The notes beneath the pieces are model-generated. The model was not told where the DNA came from. It did not search any database and worked only from the letters and a program-made list of their open reading frames with translations. From the NCBI RefSeq assembly GCF_039541075.1, contig NZ_BAABFN010000002.1, forward strand, positions 372,001 through 436,000: a DNA stretch of 64,000 bases, in the 5' to 3' direction. This document shows, piece by piece, positions 1 to 7,820 of the stretch (position 1 is the stretch's first letter; the number at the start of each line of letters is the position of its first letter). The position numbers and the translations under genes were made by a program. This stretch comes from Compostibacter hankyongensis. GTDB taxonomy: Bacteria; Bacteroidota; Bacteroidia; Chitinophagales; Chitinophagaceae.

Positions 1-119
1 GGATATGCGGAAAACAGCCATGTCTTAAGCTCCGCTACAGTACGTATATTCTTATCCGTTATTGTCAGCTGCTCCTCTCCTATGATCTCCCTGGTGATGC
101 CAAACAGTTTTATATTCAT
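1..119 (-). CDS. moaD: MoaD-like molybdopterin synthase sulfur carrier, N-terminal part
   Basis: Reading leftward from the ATG at 119, the frame gives MNIKLFGITREIIGEEQLTI and continues with TVAELKTWLFSAYP before leaving the window. This N-terminal beta strand with FGITREI and the later TVAELK segment is the ubiquitin-like fold of MoaD, the small molybdopterin synthase subunit whose C-terminal GG (off the window) carries the sulfur. The ATG lies 1 base after the stop codon of the HEPN gene, so the two are probably co-transcribed. The molybdenum hydroxylase genes just upstream need the cofactor this protein helps make, which supports MoaD over ThiS. Only about 40 residues are visible. Confidence 0.75.
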   Translation of the reverse strand, partial: MNIKLFGITREIIGEEQLTITDKNIRTVAELKTWLFSAY

Positions 120-120
120 G

Positions 121-525
121 TTAGCCGGCGTTATCGTCTGCAATTAAAATTCCGATCTGCTTTATTAATTCCCGCGAGGGAGGAAGGAGTCTTAGCACAG
201 TTTCCCTATCAAAATCATAGAAGTCATCGTAGTCGCCCTTATGTCTTTTTTCAAAGAGTTCAGAATAATGTTTTGCCAGTTCCTTGCTGATTTTGCCTTC
301 CTTAACAAATAACTCTCCGAATTTTTGTCGAACCCCTGAATGACTTGAAGTTTTTATTCCTTTTTTTACCAATATAGCTCCAACGGCATAAAAGCAGGCA
401 TAGTATAGACGATTTATGGCAGTATTCCAGTATTGATTATCAATTAATATATCGACTTCGCGCAAAGTTTCTTTTGATTTTTGAAATCTATAATTAACAT
501 AATCTTCTCGCTTATATTCTGTCAT
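121..525 (-). CDS. HEPN-domain protein (UPF0332-like), probable toxin or partner of the MNT protein
   Basis: The 134-residue all-helical protein has the HEPN signature RLYYACFYA near residues 39-47 and RHKGDYDDF near 94-102. This matches the HEPN family that is encoded with minimal nucleotidyltransferases. In HEPN/MNT modules the HEPN protein is typically an RNase toxin and the MNT protein its neutralising AMP-transferase. The canonical RNase motif R-x4-6-H is not present here; the R-x-K-x-D-Y version is seen instead, so RNase activity is uncertain. Its start overlaps the MNT stop in an ATGA arrangement, showing translational coupling. The gene is AT-rich compared with the Mo-hydroxylase genes upstream, a sign of transfer. 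Confidence 0.8.
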   Translation of the reverse strand: MTEYKREDYVNYRFQKSKETLREVDILIDNQYWNTAINRLYYACFYAVGAILVKKGIKTSSHSGVRQKFGELFVKEGKISKELAKHYSELFEKRHKGDYDDFYDFDRETVLRLLPPSRELIKQIGILIADDNAG

Positions 526-839
526 ATCAGACGGCCCTCCTTCATTACATTGTAATAGAAAGGAGTAATCTTATATTTAGTATTCCATTCTTTTTTGGTA
601 TATAACATAGGACTGATAACCTGCCCTGTTTCAAATTCTATATCATACAAAGGATAAGTTATTTTCTTTTCAATATCTGGTGTGATTTTGTCCTTATTCA
701 GCAATATCAATAAATCCCAGTCTGACTCGGCATGAGCTGTGCCTCTTGCCCTTGAGCCAAAGAGATGTATTTCCGCATCCGGCTCTTTTTCCAGAACGGT
801 TTTTTTTATCCTGTCCAGTAAATCATCTGTGCTGGCCAT
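522..839 (-). CDS. Minimal nucleotidyltransferase (MNT) domain protein, putative antitoxin
   Basis: This 105-residue protein carries the polymerase-beta-like nucleotidyltransferase motif GSRARG at residues 28-33 followed by SDWDLL at 39-44, where the two Asp residues would bind metal. MNT antitoxins of HEPN/MNT systems silence the HEPN partner, in studied cases by AMPylation. I chose ATG 839; an in-frame ATG at 869 would add ten residues of no recognisable family sequence. A perfect TAnnTTTG promoter element (847-854) lies directly before 839, hinting that the pair has its own promoter with almost no leader. It ends in an ATGA overlap with the HEPN gene. The region is strongly AT-rich: one 60-base line has about 14 G or C. 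Confidence 0.82.
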   Translation of the reverse strand: MASTDDLLDRIKKTVLEKEPDAEIHLFGSRARGTAHAESDWDLLILLNKDKITPDIEKKITYPLYDIEFETGQVISPMLYTKKEWNTKYKITPFYYNVMKEGRLI

Positions 840-886
840 GCTGCTACAAAGGTACCGAATACTTCTCAATCACGGATTACCGGTAT

Positions 887-3010
887 CTACCCGAAGAACC
901 CGCTCTTAATAAACGGCTGAGACCGCAGGCGTTTTCCGGTGGCGGCGAAGATGGCGTTGGCCAGGGCGGCTCCTGCCGGCGGCAGACCCGGCTCGCCCAG
1001 CCCTGTAGGTTTTTCGTTGTTCCGGATAAACTGCACTTCCACTTCGGGCGCTTCCCGCATCCGGATCAGCCGGTAATGATCGTAATTGGTCTGGTCCGGC
1101 CTGCCCCGGGTAAGGGTAAGCTCTCCGTAGAGGGCATGGCCGATGCCGTCGATGATCCCTCCTTCCACCTCCGTTTCGGCGCCGCTGAGGTTGACTACCG
1201 TACCGCAGTCCACCGCACAGTATACCTTGCTGATTTTTAGCTTGTCTCCGGCACGGATCAGCTCAACGATCTCCGCCACATGGGTAGAAAAGGAAAAATG
1301 CGCAGCAAAGCCCTGGTATACGCCCGGCCTGGGTTGCCCCCAGCCCGCCATTTCCGTTACCTTCCTGATAACGCCCGCATACCTGTCGGGGTCATAATCC
1401 ACTTTCCCGACAGGATGTTGTTTGGCCTGCTCCAGCAATTCCAGCCGAAAGGTCACCGGGTCTTTTTTTACCTGATGCGCGATATCATCCAGGAAGGATT
1501 CTTCCGAGAAAGCGATGAAGTTATGATTGGGCGCCCGCCAGGGACCGGTGGTCACGGGTGATTTATATTCCAGCGCATCCACCTGCAGATGGGGTACCGC
1601 TCCCGCCGGAAAGCTGTCCTGGCGCGATGGGTTGCCGGTTACGCCCACCGAATGGTGATGCCAGGCGATCAGCCGGCCTTCCTGATCCAGCGCCGCCCGG
1701 TAGCGGTAAAGTCCCATGGGACGGTAATCGCCGCCTCCCATATCGTCTTCCCTGCGCCAGATGAGGTTTACGGGCGCCTTGGCCAGCTTGGATATCATCG
1801 CCGCCTCGGTAACGAAATCCGATTTCAGCCTTCTGCCGAACCCGCCTCCTGTACGGGGCATGCCCACCTTTATTTTTTCCTTGGGTATGCCCAGCAGCTT
1901 GGAGACGTCGGATTGCGCTTTTTCGGGTGTCTGCACCGGACCGTATAGCTCTACCCCGTCCTCTCTTACATCGGCGAAAAAATTCATCGGCTCCATCGTG
2001 TTATGCGGAAGGAAGGGGGCCGCATATTCCGCCTCAATCACCCGGGCGGCCCCGGCAAAGGCCTGCCGGATGTTACCGTCTTTCCGCCGCGGTTTTTCCT
2101 GCGAAGGACGGTCCAGTATTTTCCGGAAATTATCGGCATAATCTCCCGTGCTTTCCAGCTTGCTGTCGTCCGACCAGTCGGCTTTAATGGCTTTTGCACC
2201 CTGCATGGCCTCCCAGGTAGACCTGGCCAGCACGGCGATGTTGTTGTCGAAGCTTACCACCTGCTGTACACCCGGCTGTTTTTTGGCTTCGCTGTCGTCA
2301 AAATGCTGCAGCTTTTGCCCAAAGGCCGGAGGATGGATGATGGCGGCGTACAGCATGCCTTTGCGCCGGGTATCGATACCATATTTAATACTGCCGGTAA
2401 CGATGGCTTTGTTGTCGTAATTGGGCATCCGTTTGCCGATGATGCGAAAAGCGGAGGGATCTTTCAGGGCCACGTTTTTGGGCACCGGCAGGGCGGCTGC
2501 TTTTTCTACCAGGTCGCCATAGCCCGTGCTTTTACCGCTTTCTTTATGCCATACCTTGCCGGCCTCTGTGCTGCAGGCAGCCGGGTCCACCTGCCATTCC
2601 GCGGCGGCGGCATTGACCAGCATCTGTCTGCCGGTAGCGCCGGCTTCGCGGAAAGGCGCCCAGCTGCTGCGTACCGCACCGCTGCCGCCTGCTACCTGCC
2701 GGCTGTATTTGCCGGTATCCAGTCCGGCCTGTACAATGCTGATCTTTTTCCAGTCGACGTCCAGCTCTTCGGCGACGATCATCGGCAGGGCGGTCTTTAC
2801 GCCCTGTCCGATCTCCGGATTGGGCGCCATGATCGTTACCAGGCCGTCCGTATCGATCTTTACGAAGGCGTTCAGGTCATGTACGGCGGCTTTGGCCTGC
2901 CTGGACGAGGGGCTGCAGGCGCTGAGCCAGTTGAAGCCCAGCACAAGGCCGCCGCCGGCGGCAGCGGTGACCCGTATAAAATCGCGCCGGTTAACGGTAT
3001 GGGTTGTCAT
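887..3010 (-). CDS. Molybdenum hydroxylase large subunit, isoquinoline 1-oxidoreductase beta-like (Tat-exported)
   Basis: This 707-residue protein binds the molybdopterin cytosine dinucleotide cofactor and would hydroxylate an aromatic heterocycle or aldehyde. It starts with a Tat signal (RRDFIR, residues 8-13) followed by LSAC at 29-32, a plausible lipobox, so it may be a periplasmic or envelope-anchored lipoprotein. GGGFGRR at 388-394 is the cofactor-binding glycine motif, and GLGEPG near 671-676 holds the catalytic Glu of the xanthine dehydrogenase family. The gene overlaps the upstream 2Fe-2S subunit by ATGA, so the two form a dimeric enzyme. The substrate cannot be told from sequence. 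The second pair to the right is of a different subfamily. Confidence 0.9.
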   Translation of the reverse strand: MTTHTVNRRDFIRVTAAAGGGLVLGFNWLSACSPSSRQAKAAVHDLNAFVKIDTDGLVTIMAPNPEIGQGVKTALPMIVAEELDVDWKKISIVQAGLDTGKYSRQVAGGSGAVRSSWAPFREAGATGRQMLVNAAAAEWQVDPAACSTEAGKVWHKESGKSTGYGDLVEKAAALPVPKNVALKDPSAFRIIGKRMPNYDNKAIVTGSIKYGIDTRRKGMLYAAIIHPPAFGQKLQHFDDSEAKKQPGVQQVVSFDNNIAVLARSTWEAMQGAKAIKADWSDDSKLESTGDYADNFRKILDRPSQEKPRRKDGNIRQAFAGAARVIEAEYAAPFLPHNTMEPMNFFADVREDGVELYGPVQTPEKAQSDVSKLLGIPKEKIKVGMPRTGGGFGRRLKSDFVTEAAMISKLAKAPVNLIWRREDDMGGGDYRPMGLYRYRAALDQEGRLIAWHHHSVGVTGNPSRQDSFPAGAVPHLQVDALEYKSPVTTGPWRAPNHNFIAFSEESFLDDIAHQVKKDPVTFRLELLEQAKQHPVGKVDYDPDRYAGVIRKVTEMAGWGQPRPGVYQGFAAHFSFSTHVAEIVELIRAGDKLKISKVYCAVDCGTVVNLSGAETEVEGGIIDGIGHALYGELTLTRGRPDQTNYDHYRLIRMREAPEVEVQFIRNNEKPTGLGEPGLPPAGAALANAIFAATGKRLRSQPFIKSGFFG

Positions 3011-3477
3011 GATCTACCTCCCGCTTTTTCCGCAGCCCGTTTTATGGCTTTGCGGATCCGTTTGTAAGTACAGCATCGGCAGATGTTGCCGGACATGGCT
3101 TCATCGATATCCTCATCCGAAGGATGCGGATTTTTTTTCAGCAGCGCGGCCGCGTTCATGATCTGTCCCGCCTGGCAGTATCCGCACTGGGGCACGTCGG
3201 TCTCGTCCCAGGCGAGCTGCAGGGGATGGTCCCCTTTTTCGGAAAGACCTTCGATGGTGGTGATGGCCTTGTCGCCTACCGAGGATACGGGCAGGGAGCA
3301 GGAGCGGACAGCATCTTCGCCGTAGTGAACAGTACAGGCGCCGCATTGGGCGATACCGCAGCCGTACTTGGTTCCGGTTAATCCGGCGAAGTCGCGGATG
3401 ACCCAGAGCAGCGGCATCTGGGGGTCCACGTCCACCTTGTAATTTTTCCTGTTGATGGTAAGGTTGAAAACAGCCAT
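3007..3477 (-). CDS. 2Fe-2S subunit of molybdenum hydroxylase (IorA/CoxS-like)
   Basis: This 156-residue protein carries two 2Fe-2S clusters that pass electrons from the molybdenum site. The plant-type ferredoxin cluster uses Cys40, Cys45, Cys48 and Cys60. The C-terminal cluster uses Cys98, Cys101, Cys133 and Cys135. The last motif reads CRCC rather than the usual CRCG, an extra Cys at 136. The start at 3477 was chosen because homology begins at MAVFNLTIN; the upstream in-frame extension looks non-coding. No signal peptide is seen, so export would depend on hitchhiking with its Tat-bearing partner. The stop overlaps the large-subunit start, and a candidate promoter lies at 3504-3537. Confidence 0.9.
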   Translation of the reverse strand: MAVFNLTINRKNYKVDVDPQMPLLWVIRDFAGLTGTKYGCGIAQCGACTVHYGEDAVRSCSLPVSSVGDKAITTIEGLSEKGDHPLQLAWDETDVPQCGYCQAGQIMNAAALLKKNPHPSDEDIDEAMSGNICRCCTYKRIRKAIKRAAEKAGGRS

Positions 3478-3503
3478 GATGATAGCTTTAAAAAGAGGGT
3501 TTT

Positions 3504-3537
3504 TAAAATTAATGCTTTCCGCCCTGAAAAGATCAAA
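3504..3537 (-). promoter_or_regulatory. Candidate promoter of the leftward Mo-hydroxylase operon
   Basis: On the minus strand TTTG (3534-3537) is followed after 22 bases by TAATTTTA (3504-3511), close to the Bacteroidota consensus TTTG-N19-21-TAnnTTTG. The last base of the -7 box does not match and the spacing is one base too long. The start point would be about 20 bases before the ATG at 3477. Confidence 0.35.
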
Positions 3538-3673
3538 CTTTTTTCTTTTTCTTGATAAACGGTATTTGCCCAAGCAGGCATTTTTCCTTATTTTTATTCA
3601 GCAACCGTCTCTCCTGCCGGCTCCTGCGGCGGAGGGGAGAGTGGCCGTACCTCATGTATCAAAAACCCCCGTT

Positions 3674-4153
3674 ATGGTTACCACGATTCAGCTCCGGGTC
3701 AACGGGAAAGACCATACAGTAAAGGCAGACCCTTCCACGCCGCTGTTGTACATCCTGCGAAATCATCTTCAGCTGAACGGTCCGCGCTTTGGCTGCGGCC
3801 TGCAGCAATGCGGGGCCTGTATGGTGCTGCTGGACGGAAAGGCGGCCTTCAGCTGTATGATGCCCGTGGACCGGGTAAAAGGCAGGGCCTTGACGACGTT
3901 GGAAGGGCTTGCCGGTCCCGGCGGCAGCCTCCATCCCGTCCAGGAAGCTTTTGTGCAGGAACAGGCGGCGCAGTGCGGGTACTGTCTGAACGGGATGGTA
4001 ATGTCAGCCGTTTCCCTGCTGAGTGAGAACCCCAGTCCCGACGATGCCGCCATCCGCAGGGGCATGGAGCCGGTGCTTTGCCGCTGCGGCACCCAGGCAC
4101 GGATCCTGCGGGCGGTAAAGCGGGCCGCGGAGGCAGATAAATCTCTTTCCTGA
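3674..4153 (+). CDS. 2Fe-2S subunit of a second molybdenum hydroxylase
   Basis: This 159-residue protein has the same two-cluster layout as its divergent neighbour: Cys41, Cys46, Cys49 and Cys61 for the first cluster, Cys101, Cys104, Cys136 and Cys138 for the second, here with the standard CRCG ending. The ATG at 3674 is where family similarity begins (MVTTIQLRVNG); the frame stays open upstream but has no recognisable sequence. It lies 34 bases before the large subunit gene and is divergent from the left pair, across a 196-base spacer. No signal peptide is visible. Sequence differences from the left-hand subunit show that this is not a recent duplicate. Confidence 0.9.
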   Translation: MVTTIQLRVNGKDHTVKADPSTPLLYILRNHLQLNGPRFGCGLQQCGACMVLLDGKAAFSCMMPVDRVKGRALTTLEGLAGPGGSLHPVQEAFVQEQAAQCGYCLNGMVMSAVSLLSENPSPDDAAIRRGMEPVLCRCGTQARILRAVKRAAEADKSLS

Positions 4154-4187
4154 CGGCGGCGCGGCAGCGTTTTTAAATCCTGTTCCC

Positions 4188-6377
4188 ATGTCCACATCCA
4201 GACGCAACTTCCTGAAAACCGCCGGCTGCCTGACTATCGGCTTCTCCATCGGCGGCGGTTCCTTTGCCTGCTCTCCCCCCTCGTCGGGAAAGCTTCCGCG
4301 CAGCCTGAGCCGGTTTCCCGCCCTGGACTCCTGGATAACGGTACTGGCGGACGGAAGGGTGCGGATCATGACGGGCAAGCTGGAGCTGGGGCAGGGTATC
4401 CGTACGGCCATCGCACAGGTGGCCGCCGAAGAGCTGAACCTGGGAATGGAAAATGTAACGGTGGACCTGGCCGAAACCGGTCATACGCCCGACGAAGGCT
4501 ATACCGCCGGCAGCGGCTCCATTGAAGGCAGCGCCATGTCCGTACGATATGCCGCCGCCTATGCCCGGGAAAAGCTGCTTCAGCTGGCTGCAGACGAGCT
4601 GAAGGTGCGCGTTTCGGAGCTGCGCACGGCCCATGGCCGGATCAGCACTGTCAAGGGCACGCCGGCCATCACTTTTGCCGCCCTCCTGAAGGACCGGCAG
4701 CTCAACGACGAGGTGCGGATGCCGGTAACGCTAAAATCCAGGGACCGTTATCAGCTGGTGGGCAAACCCGTTCCCCGGGAAGATATCGGACGCATGGTAC
4801 GGGCGGGGCCGGTGTATGTCCATAACCTCCGTTTTCCCGGAATGGTCCATGCCCGTATGATCCGTCCGCCGGTCTACGGGGCCAGGCTGCTGCAGCTGGA
4901 CCAGGGGCCGGTAAAGCGGCATGTGCCGGGGCTGCTGAAGATCGTGGTCAACGGCAGCTTCCTCGGGGTGATCGCGGAGGATGAGTATTCGGCTATACAG
5001 GCCCAGAGCGTGCTGCGGGGCGATACGCACTGGTCCGTCCCTCCCCCTTTCCCGGAAGCCGCCAGGACCGATCTGCCCGCTTATCTCAAGACGTTGCCCG
5101 TGCAGACGCAGCAGGTAGCCCAGGCCGGCGATACGGCTCCGGCGGAGAACGGGGTCGTATCACTGAAAGCGGCTTACTTCAAGCCTTATATCATGCACGG
5201 CGCCATCGGTCCGTCCTGTGCCGTTGCATTTTACAACGAAGACATGCTGCATGTGTGGACCCATAGCCAGGGCGTATATCCGCTCCGGGAAACGTTGCAG
5301 AAGATGCTGGATATGCCGGCTGAAAAAATACATGTCAAGGGCGTGCCCGGTTCGGGCTGCTACGGCCATAACGGGGCGGATGATGCCGCCGCCGATGCGG
5401 CGCTGCTGGCCATGGCGTTGCCGGGCAGGCATGTCCGGCTGCAATGGTCACGCGAGGAAGAGCACAGCTGGGAGCCTTATGGGAGCGCCATGGTCATGGA
5501 AGCGGAAGCCGGTCTTGATGCCGACGGCAGGATCGTCCGCTGGCAATACGACCTCTGGTCCGACTCCCACGGGTCGCGTCCGGGCGGCGAACCGGGGAAC
5601 CTGCTGCCGGCACGGTACCTGGCTACCCCGTTTCCGCCCAAGGCTGAAGGGTTTAGCGGAGGCGCTCACCGGAATGCCGAACCGTATTACCGCATTCCCA
5701 ACCGGGAGATCAACGCACACTTTTTTGACGGCCCGCTCAGGACATCGGCGCTGCGCAGCCTCGGCGCCTTTGCCAATATCTTTGCCATTGAATCTTTTAT
5801 GGATGAGCTGGCGGAAAAGGCGGGAAAAGATCCTTATACCTTCCGGCTGATGCACCTGGATGACGAACGGGCCAAAGCCGTCATCCGCAAGGTGCAGGAA
5901 CTTACGAGCGGACAAGGCGCCGGTCCCGGCTCGGGTATGGGACTGGCGTTCTCCCGTTATAAAAATTCCGCCTCCTACTGCGCGGTAGTGGCGCGAGTAA
6001 GCGCCGATCCGGAAGCGGGCAGTATACGGGTGCAAAAGATGTGGGCCGTGATCGATGCCGGAGAGGTCATCAATCCCGACGGGCTAAAAAACCAGACCGA
6101 GGGAGGAATGATACAATCGGCCAGCTGGACCCTTAAGGAAGAGGTGCAGTTTGATGAAAAGCGGATTGTCAGCACGGACTGGAACCTCTATCCCGTTTTT
6201 CGCTTCAGCGAAGTGCCCGAGGTGGAGGTAACGGTGCTGGATCGTCCGGAGACAAAAGCCATGGGCGCCGGGGAAGCGGTACAGGGACCGGCTTCCGCCG
6301 CTATCGCCAACGCCGTGTACCGGGCTTGCGGAAAACGCATCCGCCGCCTGCCTTTGCTGCATCACATGGGCAGTTAA
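4188..6377 (+). CDS. Molybdenum hydroxylase large subunit, nicotinate dehydrogenase-like subfamily (Tat-exported)
   Basis: This 729-residue protein is the molybdopterin subunit partner of the preceding 2Fe-2S protein. It has a Tat signal (SRRNFLK, residues 4-10). The cofactor glycine motif is changed to GSGCYGHNGADD near residue 387, a form found in the nicotinate dehydrogenase subunit B-like branch; the left-hand copy has GGGFGRR. A GAGEA motif near residue 693 supplies the catalytic Glu. The typical substrates of this branch are N-heteroaromatics such as nicotinate, but the actual substrate is not known. The downstream convergent gene is unrelated. Confidence 0.88.
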   Translation: MSTSRRNFLKTAGCLTIGFSIGGGSFACSPPSSGKLPRSLSRFPALDSWITVLADGRVRIMTGKLELGQGIRTAIAQVAAEELNLGMENVTVDLAETGHTPDEGYTAGSGSIEGSAMSVRYAAAYAREKLLQLAADELKVRVSELRTAHGRISTVKGTPAITFAALLKDRQLNDEVRMPVTLKSRDRYQLVGKPVPREDIGRMVRAGPVYVHNLRFPGMVHARMIRPPVYGARLLQLDQGPVKRHVPGLLKIVVNGSFLGVIAEDEYSAIQAQSVLRGDTHWSVPPPFPEAARTDLPAYLKTLPVQTQQVAQAGDTAPAENGVVSLKAAYFKPYIMHGAIGPSCAVAFYNEDMLHVWTHSQGVYPLRETLQKMLDMPAEKIHVKGVPGSGCYGHNGADDAAADAALLAMALPGRHVRLQWSREEEHSWEPYGSAMVMEAEAGLDADGRIVRWQYDLWSDSHGSRPGGEPGNLLPARYLATPFPPKAEGFSGGAHRNAEPYYRIPNREINAHFFDGPLRTSALRSLGAFANIFAIESFMDELAEKAGKDPYTFRLMHLDDERAKAVIRKVQELTSGQGAGPGSGMGLAFSRYKNSASYCAVVARVSADPEAGSIRVQKMWAVIDAGEVINPDGLKNQTEGGMIQSASWTLKEEVQFDEKRIVSTDWNLYPVFRFSEVPEVEVTVLDRPETKAMGAGEAVQGPASAAIANAVYRACGKRIRRLPLLHHMGS

Positions 6378-6417
6378 ATCGTCTTATATCCGCAAGGGGG
6401 AGGATATGTCCGGGGTT

Positions 6418-7527
6418 TTATAGCTTGGCTTCCGGCTGCGGCTGGGGAATAGCTTCGGCGGCATACAGCGCAGGCGTTTCGGGAGCGTATTCTTCCTCCG
6501 TGGAGGATAGCGGTTGTGGTGAGGCTACAGCCGTGTCATGAAGAAATTTTTCACGGGCAACTTTGGAGGTCTTATGATCGCCGGTATGGCTCCATCCCGG
6601 TGGCATCACAAGGTACAGCAGCTTGTTTTTGATGCCGGGCGCTTTTCTGATATCTTTTCCCAAGGCTACAAACTCCCCGAAATAAGCATCCCAGAAGTTG
6701 TTTGGATTCATTTCGCGTGTAATACCGTATTCGACCGGAATATCTCTTCTTTCGTCCACCAGCGTGCCGAACACCTTATCCCATATATTCAGCAGGTTGC
6801 AGAAATTGGTATCCATATACAGGGGATTGCGCGCGTGGTGGACCCGGTGATGCGAGGGCGTCAGGATGATCCTGTTGAGGAAGCCCAGGCGGCCGTCTTT
6901 GAGGATGTTTTCGCCGGCATGGATGAATGCGCCCCATACCCCGTCAATAAACATGATCAGGAACAGCATGGGAGGGTTCACACCCAGCAGGATGCAGATG
7001 GAGGTGCGCACCACATCCGCATACGGGCCTTCCAGGAAGAAGTGGGCGTGGGAAACAAAGAGGTTCATCTGTTGCGGGGCATGGTGTGTGGAATGGAGGC
7101 ACCACAGCAGGCGGATCTTATGCGCCCAGTAATGATAGTTGAAATGCGAAAATTCCCAGATGATGTATCCATAGATAAACCAGTACCAGGTGAAGGTGGT
7201 ATGGAAGATGGCGACCCTTTCCAAAAGACCGATACAAAAGGCTACTGCGGCTATGGAGATAAAGCGGCCGATAAACCGGTTGAACACATAAATGATAAAC
7301 GGAACCTTGTAATCCTCGATCTTGAATTTTTTGTAGACCATGGCCCGCAGCAGCTCAATGGTCAGCAGCAGCGGGAACAGGGGCGATATAAAGGCCATGA
7401 TGCCTTTCAGGGTCAGCAATGAGCTGTAGTCGCCGGAGCGGACCAGGCTGATCAGCGAGCCTATGCCAAAGAAACCGATCACTTCATGGTACAGGGTGTT
7501 GAAAATATCGGAAACCATGAACAACAT
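6418..7527 (-). CDS. Sterol desaturase / fatty acid hydroxylase family membrane enzyme
   Basis: This 369-residue membrane protein contains the histidine cluster of the di-iron fatty acid hydroxylase superfamily: HYWAH at 132-136, HSTHH at 145-149 and HHRVHH at 226-231. Hydrophobic segments lie around 43-63, 77-102, 110-125 and 178-200. Such enzymes insert oxygen into lipid chains, and in Bacteroidota they often act on membrane lipids or carotenoids; the substrate here is unknown. The C-terminal 60 residues are rich in Pro, Glu and Ala and have no family match that I recognise. An alternative start is the Met at residue 4. It is co-directional with the upstream susD but separated by a strong hairpin. 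Confidence 0.85.
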   Translation of the reverse strand: MLFMVSDIFNTLYHEVIGFFGIGSLISLVRSGDYSSLLTLKGIMAFISPLFPLLLTIELLRAMVYKKFKIEDYKVPFIIYVFNRFIGRFISIAAVAFCIGLLERVAIFHTTFTWYWFIYGYIIWEFSHFNYHYWAHKIRLLWCLHSTHHAPQQMNLFVSHAHFFLEGPYADVVRTSICILLGVNPPMLFLIMFIDGVWGAFIHAGENILKDGRLGFLNRIILTPSHHRVHHARNPLYMDTNFCNLLNIWDKVFGTLVDERRDIPVEYGITREMNPNNFWDAYFGEFVALGKDIRKAPGIKNKLLYLVMPPGWSHTGDHKTSKVAREKFLHDTAVASPQPLSSTEEEYAPETPALYAAEAIPQPQPEAKL

Positions 7528-7746
7528 GACTGAAAAGTTTTAAGTGCTTACAGAACAATTCCGGCGGATGGAGCAACGGGACAACGTGCGGCGCAGATCC
7601 ACTACAATATTACAAAAAAATCCCCGGAAATCCCGGTCTTATTGCGTCTGCAGGCGAAATCCGGCGCCGGTCCCCGGTCCCGGCATGCAGATATCCCGGC
7701 GGAAAGGATGATATGAAAAAGCCTGTCGCCGCGCTTGATTGGCAGT

Positions 7747-7784
7747 GAACCGAAAGGCCGGCAAAAAAGCCGGCCTTTCGGTTC
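7747..7784. terminator. Strong 16-bp perfect hairpin, probable transcription end of the SusCD operon
   Basis: Bases 7747-7762 and 7769-7784 are exact inverse complements around an A6 loop. There is no T-run on either outer side, so it is not a textbook intrinsic terminator. Its position 37 bases after the susD stop still fits a transcription end or an mRNA 3' stabiliser. Confidence 0.6.
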
Positions 7785-7820
7785 AGGAATTGGGATTGAT
7801 ATGATGTGACGCTTCTTTGG

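Noticed and set aside
1..119. ThiS rather than MoaD
   Set aside because: FGITREI and the Mo-hydroxylase context favour MoaD, though only about 40 residues are visible.
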